NCBI GenBank assembly: GCA_034430595.1
Contig: DAOUEL010000064.1
Coordinates: 1-64,000, forward strand
Source: E44-bin32 sp034430595
Lineage (GTDB): Bacteria; Chloroflexota; Anaerolineae; Anaerolineales; E44-bin32
DNA: 64,000 nt
Reading direction: 5' to 3'
Below the pieces are notes generated by a model, which was given only the letters and a program-made list of their open reading frames with translations, was not told the DNA's origin and ran no database searches. Positions within the stretch are counted from its first letter, which is position 1. Every line of letters begins with the position of its first letter. Below, one piece after another: positions 7,691 through 15,985 of the stretch. The position numbers were made by a program, and so were the translations under genes.

Positions 7691-9376
7691 CTACAGCTCA
7701 GCTTCCCGGATGGCTGTGACCACTAATTGCGGAGCGATCGTGCCACGGTACTCGTTCCTCTCCAGGTTGTAGGCAACATCCACAACTTCCGGCAACTTCT
7801 CCATCAAATTCCCCTGACGGAAGGCAATTGCATCAATCGCCGCGCGCTCTCCTGCCAGGCGCAGCTTGAGATGCCTCCCCTCCTCTCCTACCCGTCGCCG
7901 ATGCGTTATGCGTACTCCGCGCGTAGCCAGCAGGGGTCTTGGATTCTCCTGCCCGGTTGGTTCCAGGCGATCGTGAAATTTCATCAGCCGTGAGTCGATT
8001 TCCTCCAGCTTGAGCTCAGCCTGGATCTCTAGTTTTGGAATGAGATGCTCTTTGTCCAGCTGGTCCTGCGCAACTTCTTCAAAACGATTGAGGAATTCAT
8101 CCAATTTACTATTTTCAACAGTAAAGCCTGCCGCCTTCGCATGTCCACCGTATCGGACCAGGAGCTCAGCACAGACATCCAGTGCTCGAGCAAGGTGAAA
8201 TCCTGGCACACTTCGAGCTGAGGCCCGGATCGATGACGGTCCGATTTTACCGACCAGCGAAGGGCGAAAATATTCATCGGTTAAGCGCGAGGCGGCCAGG
8301 CCAACCACTCCTTCGTGAAAGGTTTCATCGAATGCAAAGAGCACCCTCCGGTCCGAGTCTTCTATCTGTTCTGCAGCCGCATCGACAACTTCATGGGTAA
8401 GATCTTGTCTGCGTCGATTAACTCTGTCAAGGTGTTCGGCCAATTCAAACGCATCCCCTTCTTCCTCCGAAACTAGAAGATCAAACGCCAGACGAGCGTT
8501 CTCTAGCCTTCCGGCAGCATTCAGGCGAGGCCCGATCACAAATCCGAGCGCCCTCGCATCAACTTGACCCGCGTGATAGCCGGCTTTAGACATCAAAGCC
8601 CTGATTCCAAGCCGGGGGAATTCATTGATACGGTCGAGGCCCGCCCGCACGAGATGGCGGTTTTCCCCGACTAACGGGCTCATATCGGCCACTGTGCCGA
8701 TTGAAACCAGGTCGATGACATCAGGCTGCTCTGCCTCGGGCAGCGAAGCCGTTAATCCCCGGGCAAGCTTGTATGCCACCCCAACCCCGGACAGCCCCTT
8801 GTTTGGGTAGGGATTCCCAGCAAGATTTGGATTGAGAATGACATCTGCATCGGGGAGGTTCTCGGGAGGATGGTGGTGATCGGTGATGATCAGATCAAGG
8901 CCAAGTGTTCGCGCGAACTGCGCCTCATGAACTGCACGAATGCCGCAATCCACGGTAACGACCAGCTTCGCACCTATCGACGCCAGTTCTGTAAGCGCCT
9001 CACTATTCAGGCCATACCCCTCTGTGAATCGGTCCGGGAAATATACGATGGGTTTCGTACCAAGCGCGCGGAACGCCTGTTGGAGCAGTGCGGCTGATGT
9101 CACTCCATCAGCATCGTAATCCGCAAAGATCGCAATCTGCTGTTCGGATTTCAAAGCAGCCCGGATATGCGAGACCGCGTGCTCCAGGTTCATCATTGAG
9201 AACGGATCGAGATCGGTTTCAAGCTCACCATTCAAGAACGCAATCGCATGATCCTGAGATTGGAACCCAAGCGAGGCAAGGATCTGACGTTCTGCGTGCG
9301 TGAACCTGGGAAAGATGCCCTCGAGCTGTGCGTCGTTATGGAAGGGGAAGATCCAATCAGGGGCTGGTTTTAACAT
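7691..9376 (-). CDS. recJ: Single-stranded-DNA-specific exonuclease RecJ
   Basis: 5'-3' ssDNA exonuclease of recombination and mismatch repair. DHH-family motifs in order: FADYDADGVTS (D86, D88, D90), VTVDCGI (142-147), the name-giving DHHHP (166-170), and NPNLAGNPYPNKGLSGVG. The DHHA1-type C-terminal half contains RYGGHAKAAGFTV, followed by an OB-like end. 561 aa is the normal length. It diverges from fmt across a 126-base region; the minus-strand upstream shows GATAAT but only a weak ribosome site. Confidence 0.95.
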   Translation of the reverse strand: MLKPAPDWIFPFHNDAQLEGIFPRFTHAERQILASLGFQSQDHAIAFLNGELETDLDPFSMMNLEHAVSHIRAALKSEQQIAIFADYDADGVTSAALLQQAFRALGTKPIVYFPDRFTEGYGLNSEALTELASIGAKLVVTVDCGIRAVHEAQFARTLGLDLIITDHHHPPENLPDADVILNPNLAGNPYPNKGLSGVGVAYKLARGLTASLPEAEQPDVIDLVSIGTVADMSPLVGENRHLVRAGLDRINEFPRLGIRALMSKAGYHAGQVDARALGFVIGPRLNAAGRLENARLAFDLLVSEEEGDAFELAEHLDRVNRRRQDLTHEVVDAAAEQIEDSDRRVLFAFDETFHEGVVGLAASRLTDEYFRPSLVGKIGPSSIRASARSVPGFHLARALDVCAELLVRYGGHAKAAGFTVENSKLDEFLNRFEEVAQDQLDKEHLIPKLEIQAELKLEEIDSRLMKFHDRLEPTGQENPRPLLATRGVRITHRRRVGEEGRHLKLRLAGERAAIDAIAFRQGNLMEKLPEVVDVAYNLERNEYRGTIAPQLVVTAIREAEL

Positions 9377-9490
9377 CCTAAAGCCTTAGGGCAGGTATAT
9401 TATCGCTAAGCCGAATCATTTCCCACCATTCTACCTTTTTACCCGCCGATCCTACGAAGAATACTCCTTCCGCCAGGATACGGGCTGTGC

Positions 9491-9502
9491 TAGGATGGGC
9501 GC
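9491..9502 (+). promoter_or_regulatory. -10 element of fmt, predicted leaderless
   Basis: TAGGAT (9491-9496) ends 6 bases before ATG 9503. No convincing -35 (TTCCGC at 17-base spacing) and no Shine-Dalgarno. Confidence 0.4.
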
Positions 9503-10438
9503 ATGCGGATTATCTTCATGGGTTCTCCTGGCTTTGCTGTTCCAAGTCTTGACGCCGTATTGCGCGAGCATCAGATAGTTTCGGTAGTAACTCAGCCAGA
9601 TCGACCTGCCGGCCGAGGCCGAACACCGACTCCATCCGCGGTAAAAAAACGCAGTCTGGCACTGGGCGTGGAGGTTTTGCAGCCAACCAGCTTGAAGGAT
9701 CAGAAGGTTCAGGCTCAACTTGCTCGACTCGATCCCGACTTAATTATCGTGGCTGCCTTCGGGCAAATACTGCCCCAGGTTGTTCTCGATACCCCTCGGC
9801 TCGGATCAATCAATGTACATGCCTCTCTCCTCCCGCGCTGGCGTGGCGCTGCCCCGATACAGGCCGCGATCCTGGCTGGAGATCGAGAAACCGGTGTAAC
9901 GATTATGCAAATGGAGGCCGGCCTGGATACGGGCCCGATCCTGGCGAAAGAGGCCGTTACCATCCGCTCGACCGAGACTGGCGGCGAATTAAGCGACCGC
10001 CTCGCCGAGCTGGGTGCAGAACTGCTCAAGACAACTCTAACCTCGTTTTTGCGCGGCGAAATCAAGCCTGTTGCTCAGGACGACCGCGGAGCTACATACG
10101 CTCCGATGATTAAGAAGGCCGATGGCCTGCTGGATTTTTCGCAACCCGCAGCGTACCTATCTCGACAAGTACGAGCTTTTGAACCCTGGCCAAGTTCGTT
10201 CTTCTTCTGGAATGACACCCGGATCGTGGTACGGTCAGCTTACACCGTTGAACCGACCAAACTCAATCCTGGTCGAGCAGGCGTGGTCGACGGCCTGCCA
10301 GCCATTGGATGTTCCGTAGGCGCACTTGTGCTGGACGTACTTCAACCGGCAGGCAAACGAGCGATGCAAGGGGATGAATTCCTGCGCGGCGCCAAGGGAT
10401 TTGTCGGCGGGAAATTCATCACTCCAGATCGGACCTGA
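9503..10438 (+). CDS. fmt: Methionyl-tRNA formyltransferase
   Basis: Transfers the formyl group of 10-formyl-tetrahydrofolate to initiator Met-tRNA. N-terminal MRIIFMGSPGFAVPSL, then SINVHASLLPRWRGAAPIQ with the catalytic Asn104 and His106, and GLDTGPI with Asp142. The C-terminal OB domain spans about 205-311. Full length (311 aa). First gene of a plus-strand run; the peptide deformylase gene often found beside fmt is not here. Confidence 0.96.
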   Translation: MRIIFMGSPGFAVPSLDAVLREHQIVSVVTQPDRPAGRGRTPTPSAVKKRSLALGVEVLQPTSLKDQKVQAQLARLDPDLIIVAAFGQILPQVVLDTPRLGSINVHASLLPRWRGAAPIQAAILAGDRETGVTIMQMEAGLDTGPILAKEAVTIRSTETGGELSDRLAELGAELLKTTLTSFLRGEIKPVAQDDRGATYAPMIKKADGLLDFSQPAAYLSRQVRAFEPWPSSFFFWNDTRIVVRSAYTVEPTKLNPGRAGVVDGLPAIGCSVGALVLDVLQPAGKRAMQGDEFLRGAKGFVGGKFITPDRT

Positions 10439-10443
10439 AAAAG

Positions 10444-10887
10444 ATGGAATTACAAATTCTCCGGACTCGCCACCCACCTGATGTCTTCATCTCTCAACTC
10501 ACAGGACTCATTCAACAGGAACTCCTGCCCGCGCAATCGGACTTGATCAGCCGCCGCATTGAGTCGCTCCCAAAGGATGACCGGTTGCTGCTGGCTGTAA
10601 TGGGCGAAAAACTGCTTGGATTCGCTCATCTTCGCATCACATATTCATTGGCACACGATCCTTCGGCCGAGGTAGTCTCGATTATTGTTGCAAAGGCCCA
10701 TAGGCGGAAAGGGGTTGGCACGCGACTGGTCGCCGCAGCAGAAACCTGGGCTCGCCAGGACGACCGGGCAAACCTGATCTTGCATACCGATGTGACCCGC
10801 ACGGCGGCGCACGCTTTCTACTCCGCGCTTGGCTACCAAAAATCCGCCACATCGATCGAGTTCGTACGCGACCTCGGAAACGGTTAA
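10444..10887 (+). CDS. GNAT-family N-acetyltransferase
   Basis: 147-residue acetyl-CoA-dependent acyltransferase. The core shows VVSIIVAKAHRRKGVGTRL, the acetyl-CoA pyrophosphate loop (R/Q-x-x-G-x-G/A type), and a late TAAHAFYSALGYQKSA typical of the family. It begins 5 bases after the fmt stop and is probably cotranscribed with it. Substrate cannot be told from sequence. Confidence 0.88.
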   Translation: MELQILRTRHPPDVFISQLTGLIQQELLPAQSDLISRRIESLPKDDRLLLAVMGEKLLGFAHLRITYSLAHDPSAEVVSIIVAKAHRRKGVGTRLVAAAETWARQDDRANLILHTDVTRTAAHAFYSALGYQKSATSIEFVRDLGNG

Positions 10888-10919
10888 ATGGGACACAATT
10901 CTATGGCAGAGCAAGCACC

Positions 10920-12455
10920 TTGAAACGCAGTATTTCAACTCAGGTGCTCGTTATTGGAGGCGGCGCGACTGGGCTTGGGATCGCCTGGGATGCTTGCCTG
11001 CGCGGCCTGAAAGTAGTCCTTATCGAACAAGCTGATATCGCCCAGGGTACATCCGGACGCTATCATGGCTTGCTCCATTCCGGGGGACGATATGTGATTA
11101 GCGATCCCCTAACTGCGCAGGAATGTGCGCGCGAAAATACCATCCTTCGACGCCTTGCTCCATCAACAATCGAAGATACAGGTGGGTACTTTGTGGCAAC
11201 ACCTGCCGACCCACCCGATTTTCCAGATCAATGGCTGGCCGCTTGTGTGCGACTCGGAATTGACGCCGATGAGATCCCTCCAGAAAACGCCCGATCGCGA
11301 GAACCGGCACTCTCACCACGCATCTCGCGAGTCTTTCGAGTTCATGATGCGGCGCTTGATTCGTTTGATCTCTCACATCTTCTGCTGCATTCCATCCGCT
11401 CGGCAGGTGGTGCAATTCATCTTCACCATCGTTTCGAATCTTTCTTGCGACATGGTGACCGAGTGGCAGGAGCTCGGGTACTCAATCTGGTTTCAGGTGA
11501 AGAATTGGAAATTGGAAGCGAGATTGTCATCAATGCTGCTGGCCCGTGGGCTGGGAAGGTCGGGCAGCTGGCGGAGGTTGAGCTACCCATCAGCCTGGGC
11601 AAGGGCACCATGCTGGCGATGGCGATCCGCCCAGTAGATACCGTCATTAACCGCTGCGCCCCACCCTCAGATGGTGACATCATCGTTCCTATCGGTACTG
11701 TGGCAGTGCTTGGCACCACAGACGTCCCTGTTCAAGAACCTGAACAGCACGAGATTGAAGCATGGGAGATCGATCTGTTACTGGCAGAGGCCGAACTGGT
11801 TATCCCGGGGATTTCCCACATGCGGCCGCTTCGGGCCTGGTCTGGCATTCGTCCTCTGTATCGACCCCCTTTAAGTCATGCTGACAACTCTCGTGATCTT
11901 CCCCGATCGTTCGCAGTGCTGGATCACGAAAAAATCGACGGTTGTGCTGGCTTGATCAGCGTAATCGGTGGGAAGCTCACAACCTATCGCCTGATGGCAG
12001 AAGAGGCGATCAATTTAGCCTGTCAATATCTCGATCACCCTCGTCCCTGCCAAACAAGCACCACGCCGCTCAGCGATACTACCCGGCAGTATCACCAGCT
12101 TCCAGCGCGGCTCAACCTCGCACAGAGCGGGAAGATCGACCTGATCTGTGAATGTGAACTGGTCACGCGCGGTGAGATTCGGGCTGCACTTGAAAATCCC
12201 GACAATATTGATTTTGACGCCATCCGACGTGACCTGCGTTTAGGAATGGGACCATGCCAGGGTGGATTTTGCGCATTTAGAACAGCCGGGCTTTCCATCA
12301 ATGCGAATCGCGGTGGGGATGGGCTGGTCCCTTTCCTCGAAGAGCGTTGGCGAGGGATCAAGCCTGTCTGCTGGGGGCACTCGCTGCGCGAGATTGATTT
12401 CATGCGGCGGATATACCTCGAACTATTGGCAATTCGACCAGGCGGAGAACCATGA
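10920..12455 (+). CDS. glpA: Anaerobic glycerol-3-phosphate dehydrogenase subunit A
   Basis: FAD-containing catalytic subunit oxidising sn-glycerol 3-phosphate to dihydroxyacetone phosphate. Dinucleotide fold VIGGGATGLGIAWDA at residues 10-24, SGRYHGLLHSGGRY, and a middle part typical of the DAO family. Residues ~400-480 hold a BFD-like [2Fe-2S] domain with CEC and GPCQGGFC, as in GlpA of E. coli. The start is TTG at 10920; it overlaps the stop of a six-codon ORF (10903-10923), and no clear ribosome site is visible. It overlaps glpB by 4 bases (ATGA). The glpC membrane/Fe-S subunit does not follow. Confidence 0.92.
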   Translation: MKRSISTQVLVIGGGATGLGIAWDACLRGLKVVLIEQADIAQGTSGRYHGLLHSGGRYVISDPLTAQECARENTILRRLAPSTIEDTGGYFVATPADPPDFPDQWLAACVRLGIDADEIPPENARSREPALSPRISRVFRVHDAALDSFDLSHLLLHSIRSAGGAIHLHHRFESFLRHGDRVAGARVLNLVSGEELEIGSEIVINAAGPWAGKVGQLAEVELPISLGKGTMLAMAIRPVDTVINRCAPPSDGDIIVPIGTVAVLGTTDVPVQEPEQHEIEAWEIDLLLAEAELVIPGISHMRPLRAWSGIRPLYRPPLSHADNSRDLPRSFAVLDHEKIDGCAGLISVIGGKLTTYRLMAEEAINLACQYLDHPRPCQTSTTPLSDTTRQYHQLPARLNLAQSGKIDLICECELVTRGEIRAALENPDNIDFDAIRRDLRLGMGPCQGGFCAFRTAGLSINANRGGDGLVPFLEERWRGIKPVCWGHSLREIDFMRRIYLELLAIRPGGEP

Positions 12456-13723
12456 CCCGTATCGCCGTTATTGGAGGCGGGCTCAGTGGATTATTAGCCG
12501 CTTACTTTGCTGCACAGCGTGGAGCAGAGGTCGCATTGGTGGCTTTTGGCCAAGGCGGTCTGTCGCTTTCACACGGCGGCATAGAACTATGGGGTTCGGC
12601 CACTCCTTCCCGCTCAATCGCTCGACTTTCTCCCCCCCATCCCTATGCCCTGGCCGGCGACCCTGCTTTACGAGCCGGATTGGATGTACTGCGTGAGCTT
12701 ATGAAGCAAGCCGGAATATCGTTGCACGGCAGTATAAGCAGCCACCATCACCTGCTCAGTGCAGCGGGGTTATCTCGACAAGTTACCCTTTACCCACCTG
12801 GCGCCGCGGTGATTGACCAGATGAAAGGTTCGCCGATCGCCATCGCTGCGCTTCCAGGACTGAGAGATTATTATCCGGAGCTGATCGCATACAATATGCG
12901 AAATTCCGGCTTGATGCTCAGCACGATCATCGAACTCCCTTTAATTGACTTACCCACCGCCCGCACGGTATACGCTCTCGATCTCGCACGGCATTTTGAG
13001 AATCCGTCATGGCGTAAGGAAGCAATTCGTGCGTGGAAACCAAAACTGACAGGCGTCAATCGCCTCATCCTTCCTGCCTGCCTCGGTATTCAGAATTCTG
13101 CAAAGATTAGGAACGAGCTTGAAACCGAACTTGGCGTAAGCACGTATGAGCTCGCGCTGCTTCCCCCGACTGTGCCAGGGTTGCGCCAGCAGGTGGTATT
13201 GCACAGGGCGCTTGAGAACCTCGGAGTTCGGCGGATTGAAGGTGCCCGGGCAATTGGGCGATTCGACGGTGCGAGCGGGGGCAGGCGTACGGCCGGCGTC
13301 GTCCTGGAGACGGCCGGAGCGATGCGCATCCTCGACGCAAACGCTGTCATCCTCGCGACCGGCGGAGTACTCCACGGTGGCCTAGAAGCCCTTCAAAACG
13401 ATGCATATCACGAACCCGTCTTTCAAATCCCGCTGCAGCATAAAGCCAGCAGGGACGAGCGCGTATCCGCCTCCCCATTTCAGCAACAACCTTATGCTCT
13501 TGCTGGAGTTTTAGTAAACTCGCTCATGCAGCCACTGGGTGCCGACCGCAAGCCTTTCCTTGATAATCTCTACGCTGTAGGAGGGCTGATTGCCTCTGCT
13601 GACCGGACCAATGAAGGAAGCCGTCAGGGGATCGACATTGCTACCGCATATAAAGCCGTCGAAAGCGCGCTTACATCTACTGGCCGCCCTGGAATAAAAC
13701 CTGCCCGAAAGAAAGAGAAATAA
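12452..13723 (+). CDS. glpB: Anaerobic glycerol-3-phosphate dehydrogenase subunit B
   Basis: FMN/FAD-type subunit B of the anaerobic glycerol-3-phosphate dehydrogenase. N-terminal RIAVIGGGLSGLLAAYFAA, then GQGGLSLSHGGIELWG, and a C-terminal NLYAVGGLIAS with NEGSRQGIDIATAY, all typical of GlpB. 423 aa matches the family. Translationally coupled to glpA. In E. coli GlpAB is docked to the membrane by GlpC, which is absent here, so the electron acceptor is unknown. Confidence 0.9.
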   Translation: MTRIAVIGGGLSGLLAAYFAAQRGAEVALVAFGQGGLSLSHGGIELWGSATPSRSIARLSPPHPYALAGDPALRAGLDVLRELMKQAGISLHGSISSHHHLLSAAGLSRQVTLYPPGAAVIDQMKGSPIAIAALPGLRDYYPELIAYNMRNSGLMLSTIIELPLIDLPTARTVYALDLARHFENPSWRKEAIRAWKPKLTGVNRLILPACLGIQNSAKIRNELETELGVSTYELALLPPTVPGLRQQVVLHRALENLGVRRIEGARAIGRFDGASGGRRTAGVVLETAGAMRILDANAVILATGGVLHGGLEALQNDAYHEPVFQIPLQHKASRDERVSASPFQQQPYALAGVLVNSLMQPLGADRKPFLDNLYAVGGLIASADRTNEGSRQGIDIATAYKAVESALTSTGRPGIKPARKKEK

Positions 13724-13731
13724 TCTGCGAA

Positions 13732-14385
13732 ATGTCCCACTCATTTACATTTTTACGTCATGGCCTTTCGGTCGCAAATAAAAATGGGATCGTTCAAGGA
13801 CAGATGGATTTCCCTCTCACCGAAGAGGGAATCGAACAGAGCGAGGCATTAGCTGCCTACTGGTCTAATCGCTCGGTAAGTTTCGACCTCATCATCTCGA
13901 GCCCGCTCGACCGCGCACAAAAGACAGCCGAGATCATCGGCGGGGCACTTGGCCTGCAAATCGAGTTTGACGATGAATGGAAAGAACGTCTTGCCGGCAG
14001 CGCACAGGGAATGGCCTATGATGAAGTTGAGACGCTTCAAAAGATTCGAGTGCAGCCCAGCTCCCATGATCCACTTTTTACCGAGGGCGAATCTGAGTGG
14101 GATCTTTTCATCAGGGCAGCCGCAGCAGTACAGGATCTCGTCCGTCGGCCACCGGGGCGATATCTGATTGTCGCTCATGGTGCGATCCTATCTGCCGCTC
14201 TTCGTTCTATTCTTGGAATCAGCCCACCTTCTGGCCGAATGAGGCTGGTGCGGATTTCCTTTGAGAACACAGGTTATAGCATCATTGAATATGATTCCAT
14301 GCTCGCACGCTGGTCTTTAAAAAAGCACAACCTTACCTATCACCTTCAGAATAACGATTACAGCGAGGATTTAATCGACGAATGA
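13732..14385 (+). CDS. Histidine phosphatase superfamily protein (phosphoglycerate mutase-like)
   Basis: Branch-1 histidine phosphatase. FLRHG with nucleophile His10, GQMDFPLTEEG, SSPLDRAQKTAEI, the acidic EWKERLAGSAQG, and the second active-site histidine in LIVAHGAIL. 217 aa. These enzymes remove phosphate from small metabolites; true mutase activity cannot be inferred. It follows glpB by 8 bases with no obvious ribosome site, and overlaps the next gene by ATGA. Confidence 0.88.
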   Translation: MSHSFTFLRHGLSVANKNGIVQGQMDFPLTEEGIEQSEALAAYWSNRSVSFDLIISSPLDRAQKTAEIIGGALGLQIEFDDEWKERLAGSAQGMAYDEVETLQKIRVQPSSHDPLFTEGESEWDLFIRAAAAVQDLVRRPPGRYLIVAHGAILSAALRSILGISPPSGRMRLVRISFENTGYSIIEYDSMLARWSLKKHNLTYHLQNNDYSEDLIDE

Positions 14386-15971
14386 ACCCGACCTGTCTGC
14401 TAATCAACGGTAAAATTCACGCCTTTGATCAGGCGTATTCCCAGTACGAAGCACTTGCGATTGAAGGTCAACGCATCCTCGCCTCAGGTTCGAATAGCGA
14501 GATCCTCAATTTGCGCCAACCTGGGATAAAAGTCATTGATCTTGATGGAGCTAGCGTTCTTCCTGGTTTCACCGATTCACATATCCATCTCCAACTGTAC
14601 GCCCTAACGCTCGATCAGGTTGACTGCGAAACCGAAAGCCGTGAGGCATGCCTGGCCAGGGTTCAGCAAAATTCAATAACAAGCGCTCCCGGAACGTGGA
14701 TTCGCGGCCATGGGTGGAATCAGAACGACTGGGATCGCTTTGGGACACGGGAAGATCTGGATTCTGCGGCTCCGAATAACCCGGTCTATCTGACCGCAAA
14801 ATCCCTCCATGCTGGCTGGGCCAACTCGAGGGCACTCGAAGCTGCCGGACTGAGCAGCGAAGCGCAGGATCCACCACGCGGAAAACTAGGAAGGAATCCC
14901 GATGGATCGCTTTCCGGCATACTATTTGAAGATGCAATGCGGTTGGTCTCCGAACAAATTCCTGCCGCAACGACGGAGGAGGTGACAAGAGCCATCCTCG
15001 TCGCACAGCGGAACCTGCTTGAAATGGGAATTACGAGCGTCCACGACTTCGATGGTCCAACTTGCTTTGCGGCGCTCAATCGCCTGCGGCAAGCGGGCCA
15101 ACTGATACTACGCGTTGTAAAGAATTTCCGCCGTGAAAGCCTTGATGCCATGATCAACCTGGGTCTTGCGACGGGTATGGGCGATTACCAACTGGCGATA
15201 GGCAGCTTAAAACTCTTTTCTGATGGAGCGTTGGGGCCTGAGACTGCAGCTATGCTGGATCCCTACGAGGGAACAGTTGATGAACGCGGCATGTTGACCG
15301 AGGACGAGGCCGAGATTCTTGCAACCGGCCGAGTCGCAGCAGATTGTGGAATTGGCCTTGCTGTTCATGCCATCGGAGATCGTGCGAACCGGGAAGTCTT
15401 AAACGCCCTTGAGAAACTGATCGGCGAGCGAAAGGCAGCTGGATTGCCGGTCCTACAGCACCGGATGGAGCACCTGCAATTGATGCATCCTGACGACCTC
15501 GGTCGGCCAGGTGCATTGGGTATTGCAGCCTCGATGCAGCCGATCCACGCCATCTCCGATATGGAAATGGCAAATCAAAAATGGGGAGCCCGAGTACGAA
15601 CCAGCTATGCGTGGAGATCCCAGTTGAGTGCTGGAGCTGAGCTTATCTTTGGATCGGACGCCCCGGTCGAATCGCCAAATCCTTTCCTTGGAATTCACGC
15701 CGCGATTACCCGCCGCAAGCCTGATGGTTCACCCGGACCAACCGGTTGGGTTCCAGAGGAAAGACTGACGGTTCAGGAAGCACTTCACGCCTATCTGCTA
15801 GCACCCCACCAGGTTTCAGGCTGGAGTTCGGCTCTGGGACGGCTTCTGCCCGGGTACCTAGCGGATCTTATCATTCTGGACGTGCAGCCATATGATGCGG
15901 TTGATGAATGGCTAGAAATGAAACCTGTTGGGGTTATGTCGAATGGGAATTGGGTTGTCCCATTTGAATAG
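14382..15971 (+). CDS. Amidohydrolase, YtcJ-like
   Basis: Metal-dependent amidohydrolase of the YtcJ/AmhX-like group (529 aa). Metal motif VLPGFTDSHIHLQLY near residues 55-70, IRGHGWNQNDW, the middle SDGALGPETAAM, HAIGDRANREVLNAL, RMEHLQLM, and the late FGSDAPVESPNPF. The final LPGYLADLIILD strand is usual for the family. Substrate unknown. Last gene of the fmt-to-amidohydrolase run and convergent with selB, 14 bases apart. Confidence 0.9.
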   Translation: MNPTCLLINGKIHAFDQAYSQYEALAIEGQRILASGSNSEILNLRQPGIKVIDLDGASVLPGFTDSHIHLQLYALTLDQVDCETESREACLARVQQNSITSAPGTWIRGHGWNQNDWDRFGTREDLDSAAPNNPVYLTAKSLHAGWANSRALEAAGLSSEAQDPPRGKLGRNPDGSLSGILFEDAMRLVSEQIPAATTEEVTRAILVAQRNLLEMGITSVHDFDGPTCFAALNRLRQAGQLILRVVKNFRRESLDAMINLGLATGMGDYQLAIGSLKLFSDGALGPETAAMLDPYEGTVDERGMLTEDEAEILATGRVAADCGIGLAVHAIGDRANREVLNALEKLIGERKAAGLPVLQHRMEHLQLMHPDDLGRPGALGIAASMQPIHAISDMEMANQKWGARVRTSYAWRSQLSAGAELIFGSDAPVESPNPFLGIHAAITRRKPDGSPGPTGWVPEERLTVQEALHAYLLAPHQVSGWSSALGRLLPGYLADLIILDVQPYDAVDEWLEMKPVGVMSNGNWVVPFE

Positions 15972-15985
15972 ACAATGACCCGGAT

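Noticed and set aside
10903..10923. Six-codon ORF whose stop overlaps the TTG start of glpA, as a possible leader peptide
   Set aside because: No ribosome site, no codon run suggesting attenuation, and no hairpin pair downstream. Chance occurrence is likely.
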